A stretch of DNA of 64,000 nucleotides from Streptomyces minutiscleroticus (GTDB lineage: Bacteria > Actinomycetota > Actinomycetes > Streptomycetales > Streptomycetaceae). Numbering within the stretch: the stretch's first letter is position 1; every line of letters begins with the position of its first letter. The stretch spans positions 310,001-374,000 of the forward strand of contig NZ_BMVU01000003.1 in the NCBI RefSeq assembly GCF_014650875.1, given 5' to 3'. This document shows, piece by piece, positions 46,390-54,399 of the stretch. A program made the position numbers and the translations under genes. Below the pieces are notes generated by a model, which saw only the letters and a program-made list of their open reading frames with translations, ran no database searches and was not told the origin of the DNA.

Positions 46390-47070
46390 GTGGCACAGGA
46401 TCGCGCGCGGAACCCTTGGCGGCTGCTGCTGGTCGAGGACGACGGGGAGCTGGTCACCATGCTCTCCGAGGTGTTACGGGACGAGGGGTACGCGGTCGAC
46501 GTCGCGACCGACGGCCAGCGGGGCCTGCACCTCGGCCTCACCCGGCAGTACGACGTGCTGGTCGTCGACCGGCGCCTGCCGGTGCTGGACGGCCTCGACC
46601 TGCTGGGCCGGCTGCGCTCCCGTGCGGTCCGCACGCCGGTCATGCTGCTGACCGCGATGGGCACGGTGCACGACCGGGTCGACGGCCTGGACGCCGGTGC
46701 CGACGACTACCTGGTCAAGCCGTTCGAACTCGACGAGCTCAGCGCCAGATTGAGAGCCTTGTGCCGGCGGGCGCTCGACGTGGCCGACGTGCTGAGGATC
46801 GGCTCGGGCCGGCTGCACGTGGGCCACCGGGAGGTCGAGCTGGCCGACGGCGAGCGGATCGCCCTGGCGGCGCGGGAGTTCGAGCTGCTGTGGGCGCTGG
46901 CCTCCCGCCCCGACACCGTGTACTCGCGGTCGGAGCTGCGCCGGATGGTCTTCCACGAGGCGCCCGCGTCGTCCATCGTCGACACCTACGTCTACTACCT
47001 GCGCCGCAAGCTCGGCCGGCAGGTGGTGCGCACGGTCCGCGGGCTCGGCTACCGCCTGGGGGCGCTGTGA
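46390..47070 (+). CDS. OmpR/PhoB-type response regulator
   Basis: A 226-residue regulator: receiver domain (about 11-125) with phospho-acceptor Asp60 in 'VVDRRLP' and Lys in 'YLVKPF', then a winged-helix DNA-binding domain (about 135-224, 'IALAAREFELLWALASRP', 'YVYYLRRKLG'). Leu29 is encoded by TTA (46474-46476), a bldA-type codon rare in Streptomyces, which would delay its translation to late growth. The stop overlaps the kinase start by 4 nt. It faces the aromatic ammonia-lyase locus and may regulate it. Confidence 0.9.
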   Translation: MAQDRARNPWRLLLVEDDGELVTMLSEVLRDEGYAVDVATDGQRGLHLGLTRQYDVLVVDRRLPVLDGLDLLGRLRSRAVRTPVMLLTAMGTVHDRVDGLDAGADDYLVKPFELDELSARLRALCRRALDVADVLRIGSGRLHVGHREVELADGERIALAAREFELLWALASRPDTVYSRSELRRMVFHEAPASSIVDTYVYYLRRKLGRQVVRTVRGLGYRLGAL

Positions 47071-48323
47071 GGGCGTCGGCGTACGAGGAGTGGGCGGCGG
47101 TGCGCCGGGCGCGCCTGCGGATCTCCCTGATCACCGGTGCCATCATCACGCTGCTGGTCACGGTCGTCGGCGGCGTCGCCCTCACGGTGATGACGCGCGC
47201 GCAGAACGGACAGGTGTGGCGGGAGCTGCGCTACGGCGCGGCGCGCGGCAACCTGTCGGACCCCCCGGTGTGCACCTGGTTGTACGGGCCCGGTGCGACC
47301 CCGCTCGCGAACGCCCCGGCCGGCTTCCCGGTCCGCGCCGACCTGGACCGGGTGGGCCGGACCCACGAGGCCGTGGAGCGCACCGTACGGCGTGACGGCA
47401 CGGTCTACCTGGTGCGTACGCAGGCCAGGGCGGGCGGGGCGGTGGTGCAGGCGGTGTTCGACATGCGCTTCCAGCTCGCCGACCGCAGGTACCTGTGGCT
47501 CGCGCTGGGCGCCGCCGAGGTGGTGGGGCTGGCCGCCGCGGCCGTGACCGGTGCGTTCCTCGGACGCCGGGCGGTGGCCCCGCTGGCCGAGGCGCTCACC
47601 CGGCAGCGCCGCTTCGTCGCGGACGCCAGCCACGAGCTGCGCACCCCGATCACCCACGTGTACACGCGGACGCAGGTGCTGGCGCGGCAGGCGGCCGCGG
47701 AGAACCTGCCCGCCCGGCACCGGGACGGGCTGACCCGGCTGGTCGGTTCGGTCGGCCGGCTCGGTGAGGTACTGGACGACCTGCTGCTGTCCGCGAGTCT
47801 CTCGGCGGACCCGGCGCGGCGGGCGGAACGCCGGCCCGTCGACCTGGCGGCGCTGGCCCGGTCGGTGGTCGCCGAGGAGGCGGACCGGACACGGGACGGC
47901 GGCCTCTCGGTCGTCGTGAACGGCCCGCGGCATCCCCTGTTCGTCGACGGCATCGAGTCCGCACTGCGCCGCGCCGTCGGCGAGCTGCTGGCCAACGCGA
48001 TCGGCCACACTCCGGCGGGCGGGCGGATCGAGGTGGCCCTCGCGCGCGTGCGCGGGGCGGTCGAGCTGACCGTCGCGGACACCGGGTCCGGCTTCGACCC
48101 CGCCGAGGCGGAGCGGCTGTTCGAGCGGTTCCACCGGGGCGGCGAGGGCGGCCGGTACGGGCTGGGGCTCGCGCTGCTGCGCGAGGTCGTCACCCACCAC
48201 GGCGGCACGGTCGCCGCCACCGGACGCCCGGGCCGCGGTGCGCGGTTCACCATCCGGCTCCCGGAGTGCGCCCCTGCGGCCGCCCCGGCCCCGGAGCCTC
48301 CGGTCAGGGCCGGTCACCCGTGA
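47067..48323 (+). CDS. Membrane sensor histidine kinase
   Basis: A 418-residue kinase: membrane helix about 18-42, an extracytoplasmic sensor of about 95 residues with one Cys, a second helix about 145-168, then HisKA with phospho-acceptor His189 in 'DASHELRTPITH' and a HATPase domain with 'ELLANAIGHTPAGG', 'VADTGSGFDPAEAERLFERF' and 'YGLGLALLREVV'. GTG 47067 overlaps the regulator stop (GTGA), so they form a cognate pair. Its 3' end overlaps the convergent ammonia-lyase gene by 20 bp. Confidence 0.9.
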   Translation: MRASAYEEWAAVRRARLRISLITGAIITLLVTVVGGVALTVMTRAQNGQVWRELRYGAARGNLSDPPVCTWLYGPGATPLANAPAGFPVRADLDRVGRTHEAVERTVRRDGTVYLVRTQARAGGAVVQAVFDMRFQLADRRYLWLALGAAEVVGLAAAAVTGAFLGRRAVAPLAEALTRQRRFVADASHELRTPITHVYTRTQVLARQAAAENLPARHRDGLTRLVGSVGRLGEVLDDLLLSASLSADPARRAERRPVDLAALARSVVAEEADRTRDGGLSVVVNGPRHPLFVDGIESALRRAVGELLANAIGHTPAGGRIEVALARVRGAVELTVADTGSGFDPAEAERLFERFHRGGEGGRYGLGLALLREVVTHHGGTVAATGRPGRGARFTIRLPECAPAAAPAPEPPVRAGHP

Positions 48324-49815
48324 CGAGCAGGCGGGTCGCGGCGCGGACGTCCGCGTCCAGCGGGCGGTCCGGCTCGACCGGGGGGATCGCCGCGACGAGG
48401 GCGTCGAGCAGCTCGCCGCACCGGGACGCGGTCGGGCGGCGCGCCCCGACGTGCACGGCCTGGCGCAGGCCGAGCGCGAGCGACCCGCACAGCAGGCCCA
48501 GCAGCTCCGCCATGTCGTAGGAGCGCAGGGCCGCCTGGGTGCCGAACGGGACGACGTCCTGGTTGTGCAGGTTCGTCGGCAGGCTCTGCATGCCGGCCGG
48601 TGCCGCGGCGCGGCGGATCTCCGCGACGAACGCCGTGGTGGCCAGCTGCACCCCCTGCAGACCGTGCTGGAGGCCCGGCGCGGTGGCGAGCATCGGCGGC
48701 AGTCCGCCGTTGCGCGCCGGGTCCACCAGCAGGTCGAGCTGGCGCTCGGCGAGGTTGCCCAGCTGGGCGGTGACGGAGGCGAGCAGGTCGGCGGCGAAGG
48801 CGGCGGGCTGGCCGAAGAAGTTCCCGCCGTGCACCACCTTCCCCGCCCCCGCGTCGCCGGGGAAGAACAGCGGGTTGTCGCTGACGCCGCCGAGGTCCGC
48901 GGTGACCACGCCGTCGGCGTAGCGCAGGGCGTCCTCCGCAGCGCCGAGCAGCTGCGGGGCGCAGCGGATGCTGTACGGCTCCTGCAGCGGCCGGGTGCCG
49001 GAAGGCGTGACGCCGCTGAGCGTGTGCCGCATGCGGGCGCCGACGTCGACCGCGCCGGCGTGGCCGTAGGCGCGCAGCAGGTCCTCGTCGAGGAAGCCGG
49101 GGTCGCAGCCGAGGAGGTCGGCCAGCAGGCAGGTGAGGTCCGTGAGCGCGCGGTGCGCGGCGCGGACGGCGTCGCGGGCCAGGGCCAGGGCGGCGGTGGT
49201 GACGGAGGTGCCGTTGACGAGGGCGAGGGCGTCGCGGCCGTCCAGGGCGAGCGGGCGCAGCCCGGTGGCGGCCAGCGCCTCGGCGGCCGGCATGCGGCGG
49301 CCGTCCACGTAGGCGTGCCCGCGGCCGCGCAGCGCCTGGGTGGCGTAGGCGAGCGGGATCAGGTCGCCGCTCGCCCCGACCGAGCCGTAGCGGGGGACGG
49401 CGGGCGAGAACGTCGTGGCGAACATCGCGGCGAGCCGCTCGACGACCTCGGCGGACACGCCGGAGAACCCCTGGGCCAGGGACCGGGTGCGCAGCAGCAG
49501 CGCGCCGCGCACGATCTCGTGCGGCAGGTCGGGGCCCTGGCCGGCGCCGAGGTGGGCCAGGGTGTTGTCGCACTGGTCGGCCTCGTCGCCGCGGCCGGCG
49601 TAGCCGACGAGCGCGCCGAAGCCGGTGTCGGCGCCGTAGATCCGGCGCTCCTCGCCGCCGTCGCCGTGCCGCAGGGCACGGAAGAAGCTCCGGCCGCGGT
49701 CGATGCGCGCGCGGGCCTCGTCGTCCACGGTGACGGTGAGCGGAGCCGCCGCGCGGCGCAGGACGGCGGAGTCGAGGGGGCCGGTCGGCGAGACGGTGTC
49801 CGTGGTGGTCAGCAC
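48304..49815 (-). CDS. MIO-type aromatic amino acid ammonia-lyase, tyrosine-type switch
   Basis: A 503-residue member of the HAL/PAL/TAL family. The MIO cofactor forms from Ala148-Ser149-Gly150 in 'GSVGASGDLIPLA', and the catalytic Tyr60 lies in 'IYGADTGFG'. The selectivity pair, which is Ser-His in histidine lyases and His-Leu in tyrosine lyases, reads His88-Leu89 here ('NTLAHLGAGQG'), which favours tyrosine and a p-coumarate product; aminomutase activity is a possible alternative. The GTG start has TACATT 7 nt upstream and no ribosome site, so the mRNA is probably leaderless. Divergent from FAD monooxygenase 1 and sharing its palindrome. Confidence 0.88.
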   Translation of the reverse strand: MLTTTDTVSPTGPLDSAVLRRAAAPLTVTVDDEARARIDRGRSFFRALRHGDGGEERRIYGADTGFGALVGYAGRGDEADQCDNTLAHLGAGQGPDLPHEIVRGALLLRTRSLAQGFSGVSAEVVERLAAMFATTFSPAVPRYGSVGASGDLIPLAYATQALRGRGHAYVDGRRMPAAEALAATGLRPLALDGRDALALVNGTSVTTAALALARDAVRAAHRALTDLTCLLADLLGCDPGFLDEDLLRAYGHAGAVDVGARMRHTLSGVTPSGTRPLQEPYSIRCAPQLLGAAEDALRYADGVVTADLGGVSDNPLFFPGDAGAGKVVHGGNFFGQPAAFAADLLASVTAQLGNLAERQLDLLVDPARNGGLPPMLATAPGLQHGLQGVQLATTAFVAEIRRAAAPAGMQSLPTNLHNQDVVPFGTQAALRSYDMAELLGLLCGSLALGLRQAVHVGARRPTASRCGELLDALVAAIPPVEPDRPLDADVRAATRLLVTGDRP

Positions 49816-49822
49816 GCCCGGA

Positions 49823-49870
49823 AATGTAGGCGGGAAATCTCAGAGCGCTCTGAAATCCGGTGGATAGCTT
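49823..49870. promoter_or_regulatory. Bidirectional palindrome-centred promoter
   Basis: The perfect 14-bp palindrome TCAGAGCGCTCTGA (49840-49853) is flanked on both sides by 11 bp, then a -10 box (minus TACATT 49823-49828; plus TAGCTT 49865-49870), then 7 nt, then a start codon. No TTGACA-like -35 is present on either side; the palindrome occupies that position. Confidence 0.7.
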
Positions 49871-49877
49871 CCGGGCC

Positions 49878-51464
49878 ATGGCGCACGACTACCTGATCAT
49901 CGGAGCGGGGCCCGCGGGACTGCAACTCGCCGCCTCCCTGGAGCGTGACGGTGCGGACTACGTCGTCCTGGAGCGCGGCAGCGTTCCCGGCGCGTTCTTC
50001 ACGCGCTTCCCCCGGCACCGCCAACTCATCTCGATCAACAAGGTGCACACCGGATACGACGATCCGGAGCTGCGGCTGAGGATGGACTGGAACTCCATCC
50101 TCAGCGACGACCCGGAACTGCTGTTCACCCGGTACAGCCGGCGCTACTTCCCGCCGGCCGACGATCTGGTCCGCTACCTGGCGGACTACGCCGCCCGGAC
50201 CGGCGTGCGGGTGCAGTACGACACCACCGTGGAGAAGGTCTCCCGCGACGGAGACGGCGACGACGGGGGGTTCGCCGTCACCGACCACACCGGCAAGGTG
50301 TGGCGGGCCCGGCGCCTGGTGGTCGCCACCGGGGTGTCCCGGCCGAACCTGCCGACCGTCCCGGGCATCGAACTGGCCGAACGCTACGACACGTTCGACC
50401 CCGACCCGGAGTCCTTCACCGACCAGCGGGTGCTGATCATCGGGCGGGGCAACTCCGCCTTCGAGACGGCCGACAGCCTGATGGAGACCGCGGCGGTCAT
50501 CCACGTCGTCGGCTCGGGCTCGCTGCGGCTGGCGTGGCAGTCGCACTACGTGGGACACCTGCGCGCGGTGAACAACAACTTCCTGGACAGCTACCAGCTC
50601 AAGTCGCAGAACGCGCTCCTGGACGGCCGGGTGCTGGAGATCCGCCGGGAGGCGGACGGCTTCTGCGTGCCGGTGTCGTTCGAGCGGGTCGACGAGGTGG
50701 TCAAGGACCTCCGCTACGACCGGGTGATCGTCGCGACCGGCTTCCGGTTCGACACCTCGATCTTCGACGAGACCTGTCTGCCGGACCTGATCGTCAACGG
50801 CCGTTTCCCCGCCCTCACCCCCGTCGGCGAGTCGGTCAACGTGCCCGGCCTGTACTTCGCCGGGACGCTGACGCAGGGACCCGACTTCAAGAAGTCCACG
50901 ACCGGCTTCATCCACGGGTTCCGCTACGCGGTCCGCGCCCTGCACCGCGCGCTGCGGCAGCGCCACCACGGCGAGGCATGGCCGGTGACGGAGCTGGGCG
51001 ACACCGCGGAGCGGGCCGTCGACGCGGTCATCACCCGCGTGAACCGGTCCTCCGCGCTGTGGCAGCAGTTCGCCGTCCTCGGCGACGTCCTGCTCGTCGC
51101 CCCGGACGGCACGATGCGCTACGCCGAGGAGGTCCCCGTCCGCCACGTGCCGGACGCCGTGCGCGCCGGGGACTTCGGCGACGTGGACGCCCACGCGGTG
51201 ATCACCCTGGAGTACGGCGCGGACCACGACCGGGTGGACCCCTTCGACGTCGACGCCGGCCGCAAGTCCCAGCAGGACGTGCGGGGCCTGGACGGCCGCT
51301 ACCTGCATCCGGTCGTGCGCTGGTACCGGGACGGCGCGTTCGTCTCCGAGCACCACGTCACGGAGAACCTGGAGAACGAGTGGGACAGCGAGGAGTTCCA
51401 CCGCGCCCCGCTGCGCGCGTTCCTCACCGACCACCTCGGCTCCGCCGCCCCGGTGGCACCGTGA
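49878..51464 (+). CDS. FAD-dependent monooxygenase/oxidoreductase 1
   Basis: A 528-residue flavoprotein of the FOXRED2/flavin-monooxygenase-like type. The FAD site 'YLIIGAGPAGLQLAASLERD' is at residues 4-23 and a second Rossmann site 'VLIIGRGNSAFETAD' (about 185-199) should bind NAD(P)H. 'RYPRH'-like 'FPRHRQLISINK' and 'GLYFAGTLTQGPDFKKSTTG' are shared with its paralogue at 55888. It could hydroxylate or N-oxygenate a small aromatic substrate; this is inferred. Probably leaderless from TAGCTT. The stop overlaps the FMN oxidase start by 4 nt. Confidence 0.85.
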   Translation: MAHDYLIIGAGPAGLQLAASLERDGADYVVLERGSVPGAFFTRFPRHRQLISINKVHTGYDDPELRLRMDWNSILSDDPELLFTRYSRRYFPPADDLVRYLADYAARTGVRVQYDTTVEKVSRDGDGDDGGFAVTDHTGKVWRARRLVVATGVSRPNLPTVPGIELAERYDTFDPDPESFTDQRVLIIGRGNSAFETADSLMETAAVIHVVGSGSLRLAWQSHYVGHLRAVNNNFLDSYQLKSQNALLDGRVLEIRREADGFCVPVSFERVDEVVKDLRYDRVIVATGFRFDTSIFDETCLPDLIVNGRFPALTPVGESVNVPGLYFAGTLTQGPDFKKSTTGFIHGFRYAVRALHRALRQRHHGEAWPVTELGDTAERAVDAVITRVNRSSALWQQFAVLGDVLLVAPDGTMRYAEEVPVRHVPDAVRAGDFGDVDAHAVITLEYGADHDRVDPFDVDAGRKSQQDVRGLDGRYLHPVVRWYRDGAFVSEHHVTENLENEWDSEEFHRAPLRAFLTDHLGSAAPVAP

Positions 51465-52531
51465 CGCTGCGCGCACTGCACGACGCGGCACGCGGGACGC
51501 TGGACCCCGTCCACTACGACTACGTGGCGGGCGGGGCGGGCGAGGAACGCGTCCTCGCCGACAACGAGCGGGCCTTCGACCGGTACGCCCTGCTGCCGAG
51601 GGTGCTGCGCGGCAGCGAGGACCGGGACACCGCCGTCGACCTGCCGGGCGCCCGGCGGGCGGCGCCGGTGGTCGTCGCGCCGACCGCGTTCCACCGCCTG
51701 ATGCACCCGGACGGCGAGCGCGCCACGGCCCGTGCGGCCGCGGCCGAGGGCGCCGTCCTGGTGACGGGGACGGCCGCGACCACGGCGGTCGACGCCGTGG
51801 TCGCGGCGGCCCGGGAGACGGCCCCGGACCCGGCCGTGTGGTTCCAGCTCTACCCGCACCCCCGCCGGGAGGTCACCGAAGCGCTCGTGCGGCGCGCCGA
51901 GAAGGCGGGCTGCACGGCGCTGGTGGTCACCGTCGACTCACCGGTGTTCGGCCGGCACACCAGGGACCTGCGCAACGGGTTCACCGACCTGCCGCCCGGC
52001 TACGCCGCGGAGAACATGCGCGACCTGCCCGGCGCCCCGCCCGGCTCCCTCACCGACATCCTCATGTCCCCGGCCCTTTCCTGGCGGGACTTCGGCGCGA
52101 TAGCGCGTATGACCTCGCTTCCCGTCCTGGTCAAAGGGGTGCTGCACCCGGCGGACGCGCGGCTGGCCGTCGAGCACGGCGCCGCCGGGGTGATCGTCTC
52201 CAACCACGGGGGCCGCCAGTGCGACGCCGTCCCGGCCGCGCTGGACTGCCTGCCCGCGGTCGCCCGCGCCGTCGCGGGCCGGGTGCCGGTGCTGCTGGAC
52301 GGCGGGGTGCGCCGGGGCAGCGACGTCGCCGTCGCCCTGGCCCTCGGCGCGGCGGCCGTCGGCGTGGGACGCCCGGTGGTGTGGGGCCTGGCCGCCGAGG
52401 GGGAGGCCGGGGTCCGGGCCGTCCTGGCGACCCTGCGCGAGGAGTACGACCACACGCTCGCGCTGTGCGGAGGGCGCCGCAACACCGATCTGACGAAGGA
52501 CATGGTCGTCCGGAAGGGTGAGACGTGGTGA
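51461..52531 (+). CDS. FMN-dependent alpha-hydroxy-acid oxidase
   Basis: A 356-residue (beta/alpha)8 flavoprotein of the glycolate oxidase/lactate dehydrogenase/mandelate family, oxidising 2-hydroxy acids to 2-oxo acids. Conserved parts: 'HYDYVAGGAGEERVLADNE' with the active-site Tyr, 'VVVAPTAFHRLMHPDGE', the catalytic His249 in 'SNHGGRQ' and the FMN phosphate site 'LLDGGVRRGSDVAVALALGA'. No membrane segment, so it is soluble. GTG 51461 overlaps the upstream stop and its stop overlaps the P450 gene, giving a tight three-gene unit. A mandelate-like aromatic hydroxy acid is a possible substrate. Confidence 0.9.
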   Translation: MTLRALHDAARGTLDPVHYDYVAGGAGEERVLADNERAFDRYALLPRVLRGSEDRDTAVDLPGARRAAPVVVAPTAFHRLMHPDGERATARAAAAEGAVLVTGTAATTAVDAVVAAARETAPDPAVWFQLYPHPRREVTEALVRRAEKAGCTALVVTVDSPVFGRHTRDLRNGFTDLPPGYAAENMRDLPGAPPGSLTDILMSPALSWRDFGAIARMTSLPVLVKGVLHPADARLAVEHGAAGVIVSNHGGRQCDAVPAALDCLPAVARAVAGRVPVLLDGGVRRGSDVAVALALGAAAVGVGRPVVWGLAAEGEAGVRAVLATLREEYDHTLALCGGRRNTDLTKDMVVRKGETW

Positions 52532-53979
52532 GGAGCAGGACGAAGCCGGCCGCGGCGGACACGTGGTGGCTGCCGCGCGGTGTGGTGGCGCTGCGCGTGC
52601 GCATCTTCGAGAAGGTCAACGGCGACCGCACGGTGACCCTGCCCAGCGCCACGCACGGGCCCGAGGTGTTCGAGCGGGTCTACGCCCACCCGGCGGTGAA
52701 CGGGCGCAGCGCCGGGGCGGGCCTGTCCGACCTGTTCTGGTACTGGCTGTCGCCGGGCCCCGAGGTGCACCAGGAGCACCTGGAGCCCGGCGAGCGGTAC
52801 GAGGACGTGGCCGCGGCGACCCGGCGCATGCTCGCCGGCGGCTCGGCCGACCTCTCGGCGGCGGCCGGCCGCGCCGTCGCCCGCGTGCTCGACGCGGTGC
52901 CGGACACGCGGATCAGCCTCGTCCGGCTGCGCGACCTGGTGATGCCCGCGTGGGCCGAGTTCTGCTACGAGCTGGTGTTCAAGGAGCCGTGCCCGCCGCG
53001 CGCCCGCGATCTGATCACCGCGCACGCCGACGACGTGGTCAGCGCCCTGAAGTGCACCTCCCTGCGCCATCCGCGGCGCCGGGCCCTGCTGACGGAGTAC
53101 CTGCGCGAGAGGGTCGCGGCCGGTGACGTGCCGCACGAGCTGCCGGCCACGCTGTCGCCGTCGGAGCAGGTGCACTACCTGCAGGGAACGATGTTCAACA
53201 CGGCCGTCGTGCAGTTGTCCGAGGCGACCGCCCACGTCCTGCTCGCCCTGGCCCGCCACCCCGAGGTGCAGCGGCGCGTGGCGGAGGACGCCGACGACCG
53301 GTACCTCACGCACGTGCTCGACGAGACGATGCGGCTGTACCCGCTGTTCGGCATCGCGCACCGCATCACCACGGGCGAGGTCCCGCTCGACGAGGACACC
53401 GTGCTGCCGGCCGGCTCCGTGGTGTGCTTCAGCTACCCCGACTACCACGCCACGGGCTACGACCGGCCCGAGGAGTTCGACCCGGACCGCTGGGACGCCC
53501 TGTCCGCCAAGGACGCCCACCACATCCCGTTCGGCGTGGCGGCGAACCGCCCCTGCCCGGCGTGGCGGCTCTCCCCGCTGGTGCTGCGCGCCGCGGTCCG
53601 GGAGGTGCTGCGCCGCTTCCGGCTGGACTCGACGGCCTCGCACACGCGGTCCATCCCGCACCGCGCCCCCTGCCTGCTCATCCCGCGCGGCCTGTCCCCC
53701 GAGCCGCGCCGGCTCGAGGCGCTGCGCAGCTTCGTGCGGATGCGGGACGGGGTGGAGGACGTCACACGGGGCGTACGGCAGCTGGTGCTCGGCACGGTCA
53801 TGGTGCTGCACGCCCGCCGGCAGCGGCTCGCGGCGCGCTACTTCGAGGACCGTCCGGCCGGCGGCTGCCCGGTCGCCCACCCGGAGGGCGGCGGCGGACG
53901 GGAACACCCGCACCGGCCGGGGCACACCCGGGACCGCAGCCCCGCGCCGCACCGTCGCGCCGGTCACCTGCGCGGATGA
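52528..53979 (+). CDS. Atypical cytochrome P450
   Basis: A 483-residue P450-like protein. 'LDETMRLYPLFG' supplies E-x-x-R, and the heme loop 'PFGVAANRPCPAW' has Cys343. The I-helix region 'YLQGTMFNTAVVQLSEATAH' lacks the usual A-G-x-D/E-T oxygen-activation motif, so a normal monooxygenase cycle is uncertain; peroxide use, isomerisation or dehydration are alternatives. A C-terminal extension of about 90 residues after the normal P450 end is rich in Arg/His/Gly. GTG 52528 overlaps the preceding stop (GTGA); GTG 52525 is also possible. No redox partner gene is adjacent. Confidence 0.82.
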   Translation: MRSRTKPAAADTWWLPRGVVALRVRIFEKVNGDRTVTLPSATHGPEVFERVYAHPAVNGRSAGAGLSDLFWYWLSPGPEVHQEHLEPGERYEDVAAATRRMLAGGSADLSAAAGRAVARVLDAVPDTRISLVRLRDLVMPAWAEFCYELVFKEPCPPRARDLITAHADDVVSALKCTSLRHPRRRALLTEYLRERVAAGDVPHELPATLSPSEQVHYLQGTMFNTAVVQLSEATAHVLLALARHPEVQRRVAEDADDRYLTHVLDETMRLYPLFGIAHRITTGEVPLDEDTVLPAGSVVCFSYPDYHATGYDRPEEFDPDRWDALSAKDAHHIPFGVAANRPCPAWRLSPLVLRAAVREVLRRFRLDSTASHTRSIPHRAPCLLIPRGLSPEPRRLEALRSFVRMRDGVEDVTRGVRQLVLGTVMVLHARRQRLAARYFEDRPAGGCPVAHPEGGGGREHPHRPGHTRDRSPAPHRRAGHLRG

Positions 53980-54399
53980 ACGCGGCCCCGGCCCCGGCCC
54001 CGGCGGCCGACAGCGCCGCCCCCTCGACCGGCGCCGTCACGGCGGCCCGCCGCTCCCGGCCGGCTCCGTCCCCCGGTGCGGCGGGACCGCCGTCGGCCCG
54101 CGGCGGCCCGCGGCCTCCCTGAACACCGCCGGCCCGCGACGGCCCGCCACCCCCCCGAACGCCGCCGGTGCGCGCGGACGCCCGGCGGCCGTGCCGCCCC
54201 GACCGCCCGCACACGCGTGACGGTCACCGCCCTCGCGCCCATCGGCCACACGGCTCTGCGACAGGCGGCCACCGGGCCCGCTGCCGAAGTGCGTCCCGTC
54301 GTCCGCCGGCAGCGGGCACGACCGGTTCCGCGACGTCGCCCCGACGACCTGCGCCACCCCTCCGTCCCCGGATGTCGCCGACGACCACAGGAGTCCTCC
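53980..54399. other. Intergenic region, GC-rich
   Basis: 420 bases of very GC-rich, repetitive CCGCCGG-type sequence between the P450 and antiporter genes; no gene or clear promoter seen. Confidence 0.35.
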
